Assembly (NCBI GenBank): GCA_010093485.1
Contig: MU001492.1
Span: 1,845,122-1,909,121, forward strand
From: Karstenula rhodostoma CBS 690.94
Lineage: Eukaryota > Ascomycota > Dothideomycetes > Pleosporales > Didymosphaeriaceae
DNA length: 64,000 nt
Direction: 5' to 3'
The translations under genes were made by a program, and so were the position numbers. Shown here in pieces: positions 21,297-31,129 of this stretch. The notes under the pieces are model-generated. The model saw nothing but the letters and a program-made list of their open reading frames with translations. It was not told the DNA's origin and ran no database searches. The stretch's first letter is position 1; every line of letters begins with the position of its first letter.

Positions 21297-22361
21297 TCAG
21301 GTAGACGTAATTGACCTATTCTCGTTCAACGCGTCCAGGATCTGCTTATCAGTCGGAAATCTATCCCCGTTGTTCTTCTTCGTCTCTTCCAACAGCCACT
21401 CAATCGCCTGCAGAGCCTCGGGGCAAGCATAGTCTCGCCTAATCTTCAAAATCCTAGGAAGCCGCTCCTGAAGGTTCATCTCCTGCTCCAAGTTCAACCC
21501 ATCCAGGTGACTACCAGCCGCAAGTGCACTCCCTAGCGTATCTATAAAATCGGTGAACTCAATTCCGTGGGAACAATTACGCTCAAATCCACCGCCGGCT
21601 TCGAACGCTGAGTTATTATTGTACTCACACGTATGGTTCATCGTTGCCAAGTCGTACATCATTCTGTACAGCCAAAACCTGTCTGTATTTAGTGCTTGTT
21701 TTGCGAATGGAATAAAGCCCCCGACTTGGGCGCCACCGAAATCGATCAATTTGACATTAGGAAACCCCGGAACGTCCTGGGTAGTTGGGTCAATCATCAC
21801 ATTCACTGCCACCAGATCGCCCTTGATCATAGGTGGAACAGACGTGTGCAGAAATTCCAGTGCTTCGTGGAGTTGAAGATACACATGGAAGACAAATTCC
21901 TGCGGGATGATCATCTTGGAGAACTTTGCTGCGCCACGTAGCTGGGATAGCGTAAATCCGTGGATGGCTTCCATGGCGTACCAACAAGGATTATCTACAT
22001 TTTCCACCTCCGAGAAATCGAGGGGCTTGGTGAAGCGCGCGCGAAGCTCCTCAGGGACGGTCTGCAGAAGCTTCATGGCGGGCAGCTCACTCTTGAGGTA
22101 GGCCCGAGTTGAGAACAACCTGTATAACTTTACAGCGCAGACTTGGGAACGGAGGGAATCCACGTCAGCAGGATGATTGCAGTTGTTGAGGGCGGTTTGC
22201 GGAAACGCATACCAAACGTCAGCCGTGATGCCTGTGCCAGCTAGCGTAATGCCTACGTACTTGTTGTTCGTCGCGATGGCAACATCGAACGGGGATTTGT
22301 AAGGAAGCATTATGGTTTTATCTTCGAGTTTGGTTGTTTGAGAAGCTTGATGGAAAAGCAT
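21297..22361 (-). CDS. Atypical protein-kinase-like protein
   Basis: Single-exon protein of 354 aa (337 aa if translation starts at 22310, where the ATG has a better context with A at -3). Kinase-fold landmarks: VCAVKLYRL (candidate VAIK lysine), catalytic-loop-like IKGDLVAVNVMID (HRD is replaced by KGD; Asp and Asn retained) and IDFGGAQ (DFG). A glycine-rich loop is weak (LAGTGITADV). The C-terminal lobe, with HTCEYNNNSAF and HGIEFTDFIDTLG, is unusual. It resembles the lineage-specific kinase-like proteins common in filamentous fungi. It may be catalytically altered but keeps the metal-binding residues. It is convergent with the mitochondrial carrier gene. Confidence 0.65.
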   Translation of the reverse strand: MLFHQASQTTKLEDKTIMLPYKSPFDVAIATNNKYVGITLAGTGITADVWYAFPQTALNNCNHPADVDSLRSQVCAVKLYRLFSTRAYLKSELPAMKLLQTVPEELRARFTKPLDFSEVENVDNPCWYAMEAIHGFTLSQLRGAAKFSKMIIPQEFVFHVYLQLHEALEFLHTSVPPMIKGDLVAVNVMIDPTTQDVPGFPNVKLIDFGGAQVGGFIPFAKQALNTDRFWLYRMMYDLATMNHTCEYNNNSAFEAGGGFERNCSHGIEFTDFIDTLGSALAAGSHLDGLNLEQEMNLQERLPRILKIRRDYACPEALQAIEWLLEETKKNNGDRFPTDKQILDALNENRSITST

Positions 22362-23117
22362 GCACTTCGGTACATATATCTCCAGCGGGTTGTGCGTGCA
22401 TAATGGTATCGAGGTCTCACAACGCAACTAATCGGATGCGTTGTTGGGCTACAATGACACCCATTTCTTCCGGCCGAGGCCAATGGGCGAATATTGCAAC
22501 TTAGCTTTTAGAGGGCTACAGATTCGGGAAGAGATTGTGCGGGTGAGTTTAGTTCTCGAATCACCAGCCGCCATCAGCTTTAGCGTACTGCAAATAACGA
22601 CCCGCAGGCTAATAGCGCACTATGCAAGGGCCCTGACATGATACAACACTGTCATGACCTATATCAGCATGGTGTCAAGCTCATGTTGGCTTCCAACAGC
22701 TGTTCTTGTCGTCACCTTCTTGTAGGTGTCTTATCCTCATAACCTTATCTTACAATTATTGGGCCAACTGAAAGATATTGTCATGTCGAGCTATTAGCAG
22801 CACATATTATTAGTGTACGGTCGAACAGCCGCATTGGAGGCACAGCCTTCGAGAGTCTCTTTTACTTCAGGTGTGCATGCGTTTGCAATAAGGAGACTGG
22901 AGCAAATAGAGGCAGGTCGCAATGCCCCCTTGAGTTACATCCGTTTGAATCCAATAGCCTCGGCTCTAGGCAGCAATACCTAGTGACGTTGATGATTTCA
23001 GACAAACAGCGAACCACAAATGAATTAACCGATGAAGTCGAAAAAACCACGTACAAATATACACTTGATATAGTGGGGAAGGAAGGCGGTTTAGTGCCAT
23101 TCGGGCCGCACGTAAGC
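22362..23117. other. Intergenic region, no supported gene
   Basis: Low-complexity AT-rich sequence without a recognisable gene. The part near 22860-23110 lies where the missing 3' half of the prenyltransferase gene would be expected, but I cannot read prenyltransferase motifs in it. Confidence 0.35.
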
Positions 23118-23738
23118 TTAGAGGTCTTGTCGACACTTTCGCTTGACCCTGCTCCCAAGCTTGACTCTGTTATCAAGCTTGACCCTGTTACCAAACCTTA
23201 TGTGCCGATGAGCCCCCATGTTCATGGATATGAGCAAGTTGAAACCGTACATGAATAGCATGATAGCATTGGCAACCATGACTGACATTCGACGTGATGG
23301 CATCGGCCTCCACGGCTTGTTGAGAGAGTCCTCGAGGATAGCGGACTCGCTGCTTTGATTGCTGATAGCGAAGGGGAAGAGGGTTGACCATGTCCAGAAC
23401 AGTACGTGTGGCGCGCGAGAAAGTATAACGCTCGAGGGAAGGGACTCAGACAAGAGTGGTACTCCAGAAAATACTCCTATAAGAGCAAATACACTGGTAG
23501 GAATAATAATAGTTTGAGGTCGGAGAATGTGAAGAGCCAGATAGTGTAGATATGGTAGACGGTAAAATTCCAAATCTTCTGGAGATGGAGAAGATTCGAC
23601 ATATATGTTTTCATTTTCCAGTGGTTCTTGACCCGCATAATGGCGGTTTGAGTTATGGTTGAATGGTTGAGTGCCTTGGGACGTCAATTGAATGTGTTGA
23701 AGCAGTGATAAAATGATGCTAGGTGACAGGGCGATCAT
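23118..23738 (-). pseudogene. Truncated UbiA-family prenyltransferase
   Basis: The 206-aa frame begins with a normal-looking N-terminus. It contains the fungal UbiA-type segment: hydrophobic helices, FAISNQSSESAILEDSLNKP, and WRPMPSRRMS, where family members carry an Asp-rich prenyl-diphosphate site followed by NKPWRPIPSGR. Here the site is changed (ILEDS). After the third hydrophobic segment (MLFMYGFNLLISMNMG) homology stops. The frame instead runs through three 18-bp repeats coding for NRVKLD-like hexapeptides and ends at 23118. Family members are about 300 aa with several more TM helices, so the C-terminal half is missing. These enzymes prenylate in terpenoid or meroterpenoid pathways. The product is very probably inactive. 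Confidence 0.6.
23142..23195. repeat. Three tandem 18-bp repeats at the break of the UbiA gene
   Basis: Three adjacent 18-bp units (CTTGACYCTGYTMYCAAR pattern) lie exactly where prenyltransferase homology ends, so they may have formed at the breakpoint. Confidence 0.75.
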
Positions 23739-23881
23739 AATTGTTTAGGAATGACCCCAAGTACGCCCCATGACAATAACTCTTCCACGGTAACCGCTGT
23801 GACCTCCGCCGCCGAGGACTACGCCGCAACTTGGCCTGCTCCCCAATTTGATTGCTGATTAGCTAGGTTTTTGATCGCCTG

Positions 23882-24686
23882 ATGGACTCCGACGTGGCTA
23901 TCTCGCAGGACAAGATCGAAGGCGATGCCATCGCCGTTATCATTGCGGGCAGGTAAGAAGAGCCCATTCTACCCATCACAACCAAAATAACACTTACGTG
24001 CGTCAGCGACACTTCTGGCTGCGTACTGCTCTTCTTATTTTATTACCTGGTGAAGATACCGTCCCTTCAAGATGACCTACGCAATGAACTGTCCGCGACA
24101 AACGGTGACTGGCACGCGGAGCGACTAGAGAAGCTTCCCGTGCTAAACGCCCTCATCAAAGAAACCATGCGACTCTTCCCTCCTCTTGCCACAAGTGGAT
24201 TACGGACTGTTGGTCCCAGCGGACTCCAATTGGGAGATGTATATGTGCTACCAGGAATCATAATCGCGATGCCCATGTACAGTTTCGGACGACGTAAGGG
24301 TAGCAGGCTTTGGAGAGCTCAGTAAATCCGTGCTAACGTCTGTAGTGGAATCGTGCTATGAGCGAGCAAGCGAGTTCCTCCCATAACGATGACTCGATCA
24401 GCCTCAGATGGTCAAGAACCGCAATGTGTCCCATGCCTTTGGGAAAGGTGAGTTGCTTGAACTCTCATCTACGTCTTGTAACTGACTTCTGTTCGTACTA
24501 GGTCGATATGCGTGCCCAGGCAAAAACCTTGCTCTTCGCGAGATCCGGCTCGTTGTCGTTACCCTCGTTTCGCGATATACTGTGGCGTTCGCGCCTGGAG
24601 AACACGGCCTGGCACTCCTCGACGACATGACGGATGAATACATTGTTGCTCCGGGGAAGCTGCACTTGTCCTTCGTACCTAGGTAA
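23882..24686 (+). pseudogene. 5'-truncated cytochrome P450 with nonsense codons
   Basis: Only the C-terminal half of a P450 remains. It starts at the I-helix (VIIAGS split by an intron 23953-24006, then DTSG) and goes through ExxR (KETMRLFPP) to haem loop FGKGRYACPGKN, which is split by an intron with donor GTGAGT. A further intron, 24294-24345, has a GCTAAC branch point. After it, the segment that should read FxPERW is interrupted by TAA at 24384 and TGA at 24390, in the places of Glu and Trp. The frame then continues into the haem loop and a normal end (FVPR, stop 24686). The N-terminal ~300 residues are absent upstream. The TGA fits a C-to-T change on the other strand, as repeat-induced point mutation gives, though one change proves nothing. 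Confidence 0.72.
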
Positions 24687-24782
24687 CGGCAAAAAGGCAC
24701 ACACATGGTGAACAAGCACATATATATGGTCGATGCTTGTTTTCAAATGTCGGAAACATTGAAGTCAGTGTATGTCTATCCA

Positions 24783-25779
24783 TCAACACTGCCACCCCCC
24801 ATCCACACTCACCGCGTTCCCTGTAATAAAGCTCGCCCCATCACTCAGCAGATAAATAATCAGTTCCGCAACCTCCTCCGCCTTCCCTTTCCGCCCGAGC
24901 GCCACACGCGATGCTTCGCTGAGCGCCTCGTCTTTTGTGTCCTTCACCGGTATCCGTGCGGCTTGGCTCATGGGCGTGTCGATCATACCGCTATTTGCAT
25001 TAGTGAGATGACCACGCTGTTTTGTAAACGCGCAGTACATACGGACACACGGCATTGACCCTAATCCCCCTCTCTCCAAATTCCTTGGCGGCACTTCTCG
25101 TCAACCCAATCACGCCGTGCTTGCTTGCAGAATATGCTGCGTTCCTTGGGCGTCCCTGCAGCCCCGCGATACTGGACGCGTTGACGACAGCTCCATTATC
25201 AGACATGTGTCGCAGCTGGTGCTTCATGCAGAGCATGATGCCCTTGAGGTTGATGTCCATGATGAAATTCCACTCGTCCACATCCTGCTCTGCGACCGTC
25301 TTCACGCCAATGGACTTGCCTGTCTCATCATCAGCCTGTACACAACCCCGTTCCACCTCTGCATAGGAAATGGCCCTGTTTGTCGATATGATATACCACA
25401 ACCGCAATACACCACAGGACAGGGCAGCACAGTTCCGCACACCCACACCCACTCTTCTCCCTCCCCTCACAAAAAGGGAACTCAACTCACCGATAACACC
25501 CGCCACATTCGCCGCCCCATCCACCCGGCCCCAAACCTCTTTGCTCCCCTCCACCCACCGCCGCACCTGCTCCTCGTCCCGAACATCAACCACCCACCCC
25601 CTCACCTCCACGCCCGGCCACCGCTCTCTAATCTCTTTCTCCGCCCTGCCCAGGCCCTCCGCGTTCGCATCGGCCAGGGATACCTTGGCGCCCCGCGAGG
25701 CGAGCAGGTGTGCGGTCGCGAGCCCGATGCCCGAGGCGCCGCCTGTCAGGAGGATCACGCGGTTGGTGAAGTCGGGCAT
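24783..25779 (-). CDS. Short-chain dehydrogenase/reductase (classical SDR)
   Basis: NAD(P)-dependent oxidoreductase of 257 aa. Exons 25779-25491, 25319-25043 and 24990-24783. Motifs: cofactor loop TGGASGIG (12-19), VDVRD (acidic position near 65), NVAG, catalytic Ser in NASSIAG, YSASK and the PGMIDTPM loop, ending with the usual VDGGWQC. Intron 1 is long (171 bp) and has several candidate acceptors; the one at 25320 gives the family-like VIGKSIGVKTV junction. The absence of a basic residue after the Gly-rich loop and the VDVRD motif favour NAD(H). It is encoded downstream of the AtuA-like gene in the same direction (408 bp apart), so a shared catabolic pathway is plausible. Substrate unknown. 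Confidence 0.9.
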
Positions 25780-26186
25780 TGCGAGGTGTCTGTGGCGGGT
25801 GGGGTCTTAGAAAGGAGGATGTCGAGATGTAGATATTCGGGGTGTTTGGTTGGGGGAGGCACGGGTGGTGGGATGGGCATGTAGGTACATGGGATCTACG
25901 GCGGATATGCTGTTCCGGGGCTGACTCCACATGCCTGCGGTTCTGAGGATACGCGGCGTGTACTGGAGACTACATAAGGTGAGCTGCGGCGCTAATGACG
26001 CGTGCGTTGGATATGCATTGGAGATTTGTGTGGGGTGACGTTTCGTCAGGATACTCTATTGCTGGGGAATGACAGGGCGCTGACGGTGGGTGTGGTGTCC
26101 AGCTGACACATCATGCAGGGGCTTGACACCTGCGCGTTGGCCTTAACATCCAGAAATGAGACGAATGTAGAATTTGTACTGCGCGT
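25780..26186. promoter_or_regulatory. Region between AtuA-like stop and SDR start
   Basis: 407 bp with no gene. It holds the SDR promoter and the 3' end of the AtuA-like gene. No specific site is recognised. Confidence 0.35.
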
Positions 26187-28326
26187 CTATATCCTCCCCC
26201 GTCCCAGAAACCTATCCGGCACCTCCACCCTCCTGCACCGGACCCACTCTCCTAGATTCTTCGCCAAGGTATCAATCCCACTCCCGCTGTTATACCCGCG
26301 ATCAAGGTGATTTTTGATCAGGAAATGCAAAACCCGTAAGTTCTTCATCTCAAACCTAATTCCTTGGTCAGCATCCTTTCCTGGAAACCACTACTAGAGT
26401 TGGAAGACTCACCGGTCGATTCTTCCACCCCGCCAGTCCTTGCCCAGCAATTCTCTGAATGTATCGATGGAAAGGAACGAGCGCAGCCACTCCCACTCGT
26501 CGTCCCTTCGGACGAACAGTCCGATGTTTGCATCGCTTGCTTTGTCGCCGCTTCGGGAGAGGGCGACGTAGCCCAGTGGAGCGAGTGTGGTAGGTCCGAA
26601 ACTATCCAGGGGGGCTGCTTTCTCGGTGTCGTATGAGCGCTGCGGTTTGTACTCTGCAGTCTTAGGTGGAAGTGCGATGGGTATCGGCGTTTGTACGTCC
26701 GGCGTTGATGGTGCGAAGAGCAGATGTACTTGGTGCTTGCAGGCAGACTGTGGAATGAGTGTCGGGAAGTACTCCCAGTACGGCTTCGGGGCTGACTGTC
26801 GCAGGTCGTTTGGTCTGCTCACGCCCTGTTCGCAATCGTCAGACACGTTTGCCTCTTAAGTTCATCATGTCAAAACTCACCGGACAGCTCTGCAACACCG
26901 TCTCATAAAGCTTCCTCGCGAAGCCATCGGGATCACTCCCGTCAAATAACTCCTTCCTCGGGCCCTGCGCGAAGATCCTTAAGTCGGCGGTATTCCCATC
27001 TTGCGTCCCCACACCCACGCCCTCCCCCGTGTATCCCAGCAACTGGAACCTCAAGCACGTGAATTTACTCATGATCTCCTCGCCAATCGCATACCGTGCC
27101 TGTTCTTCCATCCACCGCACCTTCTCTTGCATGTCCAGTCCCACGAGGTAGAAATGCCATTCAGCCTGGTACCCGCCGTGCGCAGTAACGCCCACACGCG
27201 TTGTTGCTGGAGGAGGGAGTCCCGTGATGCCCGAGACACGCACGCGGTCAGTGTCGAGCTGCGTGAGGAAGACGTTCTCGAGGTTGGCGACGACATCGGA
27301 GTTGAGGTAGAGAGGGCCGGATATCTCGTAGACAAGCTGGGAAGTTACGGTCTCGGTATTTACAACGCCGCCTGTATTCTGCGCACTTCAGCACTGCCTC
27401 TCTCATAACTAAGGGATACTTACAGGCTCTTTCGCTATGATGCATTCCCCCGACGCCTCGACTTCCGCAATGGGGAAACCCAGATTCAGATGCTTCCTCG
27501 ACTTCACCAAATCCTTGAATCCGCTGTAGTACCCGCCTGTGATGAAGGCGCTGCATTCGATAAGATGGCCCGCGATCAACGCTCCCGCTAACGCGTCCCA
27601 ATCATCGTTCCTCCAACCGTGCCACCAAGCGCTCAGCCCAACCGTGGGCGCCGCATCGCTGACTCTCCCACAGATGACAATATCCGCGCCCTGCCTCAAC
27701 GCTTCGCTGATACCCAGACTACCCAGATACGCCTGCGCACACAGCGGCTCGTACCCCCATTCCCCCAGCGTGCGCCCATCACACAGATTCCTAAAAACAT
27801 GGCTCTTCGCCGCCATATCCCTGAACTGATCCGTGACCTCATCCCCCTCGACCCACGCAACGCGCGCCTCCCATCCCTCCCTCTCCAAACTCAACCTCTT
27901 CACCACCCCAGCAAGAACCTCCGTATCGTTCGCCCCCGCATTAACCACCAACTTCGCCCCATTCCTCCTCAGCGCCCCAATCGCAGGCTCGAAACACTGC
28001 AGGAACGTAGACGCAAAGTGCGCATTCTGGCGCTTCTCGTCAAACGTAAATGGACAGCCTCGCTCTTTTTCAAGCTTGCGACGCGCTTCTTTGCCCGCGC
28101 CGTAGCCCGTCATCACGTTCTCTGAGAGCCAGTCTCCGACAATCGCGTCGATGGAGGTGTCGGATGCGAGGCGTGATATTGCGCGCACGCGGTCCGTGAA
28201 GCCGCCGGAAGCTGTGAATTCACGCCATCAACTACTACTGTGGTGAGTTGGTGCTTTGTGATACGTACCCCCGCCGATGCGAATCGCGCGCCTAGCCGCT
28301 CCATTCGTGGTACCGTTCATCGCCAT
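26187..28326 (-). CDS. AtuA-like (DUF1446) acyclic-terpene/acyl-CoA catabolism protein
   Basis: Homologue of bacterial AtuA (acyclic terpene utilisation; PF07287), whose biochemical role is not settled. Five exons, 28326-28269, 28211-27424, 27378-26881, 26825-26413 and 26355-26187, give 641 aa. The AtuA core includes IGGASGGFTDR at the N-terminus, DWLSENVMTGYG, NAGAND, DIVICGRVSDAAPTVG and AEVEASGECIIAKEP. The late part (PKPYWEYFPTL) is followed by a C-terminal AtuA-type domain (about 530-641) with SRSGDKASDANIGLFVR and GYNSGSGIDTLAKNLGE. The acceptor at 27379 was chosen because it restores EPNTGGVV. In bacteria the gene sits with acyl-CoA carboxylase and dehydrogenase genes; here an SDR follows on the same strand. 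Isoprenoid or branched-chain acyl breakdown is inference. Confidence 0.88.
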
Positions 28327-29123
28327 TTTGCTCGCAGTGGAAGAGGTGAACCTCGAGGGGCGTCATAGTGTGCAACTGGCGAGCAGTCTACTTTGGAATA
28401 TAGTCCGTTGTGCTGAGAATCTTCTCCGAGCGTTGGGAAGTGTAAGGCTGTAGCGGGGAAGAGGTGAGTGTGGAGAAGCGGGGTCTAATGATTCATTAGC
28501 GTGCATCTACAGCAGATGTCTCCACGAGTGGGCCAAAAAGCTTCGTCGTGCAGTGGAGGGAACGACTTCGCATAGAAGGCGCATCTTTGCAACTTGACAG
28601 GATACCCTTGCAACACACCGTGACCCCTGCGACTGTGATGCCGCATCACTTGATATTGGGCCCAGACGTTCGTATTCACGGTGCCTGTAATTCTTCACGA
28701 TACAGCCTCAATGCACACTGAATGTGAAAATCATGTTGGAGCATCGTGAAATGTATTCCCTATGACTACCGAATGGCCTCGAAGTTAACCCGACCAAACT
28801 CGCCGGTCACCTATCCCGCTTTTACCGGAACTCCAAAGCTCGAGTAGCAAATGGGACGTGATATATCAAAAACCGGCATGAAAACTCCCCTCACAAACAC
28901 ACACACTCTCTCTCTCTGATTCAATAAGCGCATATGCGAGATCTTACACGCGTATGCGACGAACAGCCGCCGCTATGCTGCCCATGATAGTGCCGGCACA
29001 ACCCGCCGGAACACCGTTGCTGCTGTGTGCTATTATGTATGTTCGGCTCGAGGGCAATAATCATGATGCTCAAAACGAACCCGATCAACTTTGTTGGAGC
29101 CAGGCTAACGATTCCGACTTATG
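28327..29123. other. Intergenic region, no gene seen
   Basis: Contains the AtuA-like promoter and a short CA/CT-rich run near 28890-28918. No supported coding sequence. Confidence 0.4.
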
Positions 29124-30113
29124 CTATAGTTCGGTCTTGGAGGCGGTGAAGTCCCACAGATTCTTGACCAGGGAATCGGGGAGGGTATAGAGGTCGACGT
29201 GGAACTCGCCATCTGCCATCCCATGTTAGCGTTACTACTTGTCATCCTTGTGCCGCATCCACTTACTCTCAACATCGTTCTTAGTGTATGTATCATTGGA
29301 CTTGTTGTCGTGGATCATCGTGACCACATGAAGGAGATCGTCCTCGTTGAGCTTCTGCAGTCCATCTGCAAGCTTCTCCATGTCGACCTATACGATTCCG
29401 CATCAGCCTTCTCTGCGCCCCGACATCAGGTGCGGTTTTCGCGTCTTACCGCCTTGTCCCTCCGGACCTTCTTTTTTGACGGGTCCGTCTTGCCGCGCAC
29501 GCCATTTGCGTCGCCTCCAGACTGCTCGAGCAGCGCCACGAGGTCGGGTTTCGGGTTCCTGAAGACCTGCGCAGACTCATCAGCGCCTGTCCGTATTCAT
29601 GACGCGGAGGTTCAGCGCAAACATACCACCTGGTGCGTCGCCTCGTACTTCTCCGATTGGAAGTTGAGGTCATGGGCCAGCGTGTGGTCTCCGCCCTTGT
29701 GCGCGCCCGTCAGAACGATGGTCATGTCGAACTCTCCCCATCCCTTCTCTTCAATCTTGAACGGCGGCTTCTTGAACGCTGTCGCACAGTTAGCCCGAGT
29801 CCTGCGCACTCTCTTCGACCAGGTCCACGTACTCTGTTTGTTCTTCTCGAAACTCGGGTGCAAGTTGTAGACGGCTTTCTCGAAGCAGGATGCCTGCACG
29901 TCGTTGCCCTTGTCGTCCAGCAGGTAGATCTCGATGCTCCATGATCGCATGGGAAATCCTTCCATGGGCGACGGCTCCGAGATGGGGCGCTGACGCGTGA
30001 CGAGCTTGACTGTCCGTTTGATCTAAGAGACATTAGCTACACTTCTCTGCTTCAGACGAGCATTTTTGGCACTGCGCAAGGGTCGCGCAAGCCGCAAAAC
30101 ATACATCCGGCAT
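29124..30113 (-). CDS. TAF14: YEATS-domain protein Taf14 (TFIID/chromatin-remodelling subunit)
   Basis: YEATS reader of acylated histone H3 shared by TFIID, TFIIF, SWI/SNF, INO80 and NuA3 in yeast. Six exons, 30113-30105, 30022-29833, 29778-29627, 29566-29450, 29387-29267 and 29212-29124, give 225 aa. The first exon codes only three residues (MPD). The YEATS domain (about 4-125) has RSWSIEIYLLDDKGND, YNLHPSF, FKIEEKGWGEFDM and HDLNFQSEKYE. A basic linker (PSKKKVRRDKA) follows. The C-terminal ET-interacting-like domain (VDMEKLADGLQKL, GEFHVDLYTLPDSL, LWDF) matches Taf14. All introns are 54-82 bp. The C-terminal domain makes Taf14 a better fit than Yaf9. Confidence 0.93.
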
Positions 30114-30509
30114 GATGGGCGAGTGCTGAGAGGCGTGAGAAGTGGTGGAGTTGGGGTTATCGATCGATGAGACGCGCGCGGGCGGCAGTCGCGTTCAAGT
30201 TGGTGGAGAGCGAGGTTCGTGGTTTAGTGGCTGGTGGTGGTCGGAGCTTTTAGCGGGGACGGGCGGGCGCAACCAGGGAAAGCAAGCAGCTGCAGCTTGC
30301 AACTTCGGCGCAGCGGCGTCAAGTTGATACAAATAGGGTGGAAACTGGTCGAGTCATGAAGAAAAAAAGCGAGTGAGAGCACACGGTAATAGGAATGGTA
30401 AGAGTGGTGAAATGCGCAAGTATATGGTTTTTGGATTGTTGACACGAACTACAAAATACCTAACCTTGTTTATCCACTTATAACGCTTCCTTTTGTATTA
30501 CTTTTGGAT

Positions 30510-30629
30510 GGCAGTCCATGTTTGTCTATCACTTTACGGGACACTACTTTGTAGTTTGTGGTTTTCTGATTGTTGACTCGAACTACAAAGTAGTGTCCCG
30601 TAAAGTGATAGACAAAAACATGGACTGCC
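30510..30629. repeat. Long near-perfect inverted repeat (hairpin)
   Basis: Arms 30510-30556 and 30581-30629 are reverse complements apart from two extra T/A in one arm; the spacer is 24 bp. Weaker pairing continues outward for about 20 bp on each side. The spacer plus arm start also resembles the sequence at 30430-30465 in direct orientation (GATTGTTGACWCGAACTAC). It lies in the intergenic space between TAF14 and the RanBP1 gene. It could be a foldback/MITE remnant. Confidence 0.8.
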
Positions 30630-31129
30630 GCCCAACAGTAACACAAATCGCAAGTATATAGTATTCCAAGGGCACGAGGGTCTGTTGTCGGTGAGAGAAC
30701 GTCAAGTGAGTCCAACGTGGTGAGGTGTGATGGATGGCACGAGCTAAAAAGCCAATACGCATGCATGTGTCTTATTTGACGTGAAGACTGCGTTTGCTGC
30801 GTGTTTTCGGCCCCACACTGAGTCCCTTGTACTGCGTTTTGCCGCGGCTTGCAAAAACGCGCGAAGTGTCACATTTGACTGCGTATGCTGCATTGATTCC
30901 CCATGCACGGTCGACATAACCTTGACGAGCTAAACTCTTTATTCAATTATTTGGGAGAACGACCACCATAGACCGCTTGGTCAAGTCGTGAGGATACTAT
31001 CTATGTGCAAGTGGGGGACTGCTGCCGCCAGGGGGGTGTATAGTACCAATACCAAATTTCATTCCATCGCATTCATCCATCATCCATCGTCCAAGAGATG
31101 CGTGTTCTGCTTTCCTTACCCATCATTCC
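30630..31129. other. Intergenic region, no gene seen
   Basis: No supported coding sequence. It holds the 3' flank of the RanBP1 gene. Confidence 0.4.

Noticed and set aside
22862..23194. Minus-strand frame as the missing half of the prenyltransferase
   Set aside because: It is in a different frame, lacks hydrophobic helices in the right places and has none of the second UbiA motif.
28890..28918. CA/CT-rich run as a possible microsatellite or CRISPR-like array
   Set aside because: Too short and without spaced identical repeats; ordinary promoter-type sequence.
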